In this document: one piece after another, positions 63,399 to 64,000 of the stretch
Layout of the letters: the number at the start of each line of letters is the position of its first letter
How positions within the stretch are numbered: position 1 is the first letter of the stretch
From: Demequina sp. B12
Lineage (GTDB): Bacteria; Actinomycetota; Actinomycetes; Actinomycetales; Demequinaceae
NCBI RefSeq assembly: GCF_028823635.1
Contig: NZ_JAPEHU010000001.1
Location: forward strand, 496,001-560,000
Length of the DNA: 64,000 bases
Direction of reading: 5' to 3'
Notes under the pieces: generated by a model
What the model was told of the DNA's origin: nothing
Seen by the model: only the letters and a program-made list of their open reading frames with translations
The model's database searches: none
Translations under genes and position numbers: made by a program

Positions 63399-64000
63399 TG
63401 AGTGCCCGGCTGAAGCTCGACAACTATGCGTACCGCGATGTGCCGCGTTTGGGGGTGCGCGGGTGGTTGCGGTGGATGTGGCGTCAGGTGACGTCGATGC
63501 GTGTGGCCGTGATTTTGCTGATTCTGTTGGCGTTGGCGTCGATTCCGGGGTCGGTGTTGCCGCAGTGGCCGCAGAATGCGGGGGATACGCAGGCGTTTAT
63601 TGATGCGAACCCGTTCTGGGGTCCGTTGTTGGATGCGACTGGCTTCCTTGATGTGTTTGGGTCCGCCTGGTTTACGGCGATCTATCTGTTGCTGTTTGCG
63701 TCGCTGATTGGCTGCATTGTGCCCCGGGTGGGCGTGTATTGGCGTGAGTTGCGTGAGCCGGTTCCGGCGGCGCCTAGCCGGTTGGACCGTTACGAGCCGG
63801 TGGAGGTTGAGGCGGACTCCAGCGCTGAGTCCGTGGTGGACGCGGCGCGCCGGGAGCTTGAGGGCTCGGGGCCGTTCCGGTGGTTGACGCATTACCGTGT
63901 GCGCGTCGATGAGCGGGAGCGTAAGGCGCCCGATGCTGGCCGTGAGCTGGCGTTGTCCGCACACAAGGGGCATGTGCGTGAGTTGGGCAATCTGGTGTTC
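63398..64000 (+). CDS. resB: cytochrome c biogenesis protein ResB, N-terminal part (cut by window end)
   Basis: Part of the system II heme lyase complex with CcsA/ResC. 201 residues are present; the full protein is usually about 500-550. LRWMWRQVTSMRVAVILLILLALASIPGSVLPQ at about residues 26-58 is the ResB first helix and loop, followed by FLDVFGSAWFTAIYLLLFASLIGCIVPRV near 81-109, and then a soluble outside region. ATG 63398 overlaps the ccdA stop. The remainder and probably ccsA lie beyond the window. Confidence 0.94.
   Translation, partial: MSARLKLDNYAYRDVPRLGVRGWLRWMWRQVTSMRVAVILLILLALASIPGSVLPQWPQNAGDTQAFIDANPFWGPLLDATGFLDVFGSAWFTAIYLLLFASLIGCIVPRVGVYWRELREPVPAAPSRLDRYEPVEVEADSSAESVVDAARRELEGSGPFRWLTHYRVRVDERERKAPDAGRELALSAHKGHVRELGNLVF

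Overview
This 64 kb window is high-GC chromosomal DNA from an actinobacterium. The evidence is a DnaK operon ending in hspR, an AURKAIP1/COX24-type bS22 peptide, a bifunctional-type dCTP deaminase, a SigK/RskA module, a resA-ccdA-resB cluster and many probable leaderless starts. The cellobiose phosphorylase and xylose isomerase suggest a plant-polymer-using member of the Micrococcales (Cellulomonadaceae or Demequinaceae neighbourhood). That placement is inference from remembered protein similarity, not a search.

Layout: 0-2 kb holds xylA (cut by the window edge) and a divergent ROK regulator. 2-4 kb is an unknown membrane pair. 4-6.4 kb is asd-lysC. 6.5-9.4 kb is a TetR gene and an ABC-2 exporter. 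9.6-15.8 kb is recR, a TetR gene, dnaX, adhP, SRP RNA, tRNA-Ser(GGA) and a LytR_C protein. 15.9-21.8 kb holds tRNA-Ser(CGA), a FUSC-like protein, tadA, upp, an MDMPI-like enzyme, an HxlR regulator, a Bcr/CflA exporter and a DJ-1 protein. 21.9-25.8 kb is a very large sigma-factor/surface-protein fusion and an unknown divergent gene. 25.9-30.6 kb is the dnaK-grpE-dnaJ-hspR heat-shock operon with its operator, then a rhodanese. 30.7-34.3 kb is thiBPQ behind a TPP riboswitch. 34.5-36.1 kb holds a DsrE protein, a TetR gene with paired operators, and dcd. 36.2-39.0 kb is wecB, a glycosyltransferase and a small orphan. 39.1-41.6 kb is cellobiose phosphorylase. 41.7-47.8 kb holds a DUF4349 protein, a GreA-like protein, gdhA and a DUF4397-sortase F-SigK-RskA run. 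47.8-55.5 kb is a glycosyltransferase cluster with three tandem ~600-residue paralogues. 55.5-57.6 kb is a KtrAB potassium system. 57.7-61.2 kb holds a BldC-like protein, bS22, a GlxA-type regulator, an MBL hydrolase, a HAD phosphatase and a glutaredoxin. 61.4-64 kb is a histidine phosphatase and resA-ccdA-resB, running off the end.

The most interesting material is mostly not in ordinary genes. (1) A previously unnamed (to my knowledge) intergenic element with GTCGGTTTG.../...AAACCGAC ends occurs at three loci, once with a tandem 61-bp half. (2) The 8-mer GGCCGATG is heavily over-represented (42 by hand count on both strands), and several copies sit just after stop codons in one orientation. 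(3) Three tandem glycosyltransferases share an unrecognised C-terminal domain. Two of them have an exact 54-bp identity at their 5' ends inside otherwise diverged genes. (4) One ~1000-residue protein joins ECF sigma regions, a zinc-finger anti-sigma-like segment, a membrane segment and extracellular domains. (5) AACGTT-centred LacI-type operators lie at the xylA/ROK and cellobiose phosphorylase promoters, with no LacI gene nearby.
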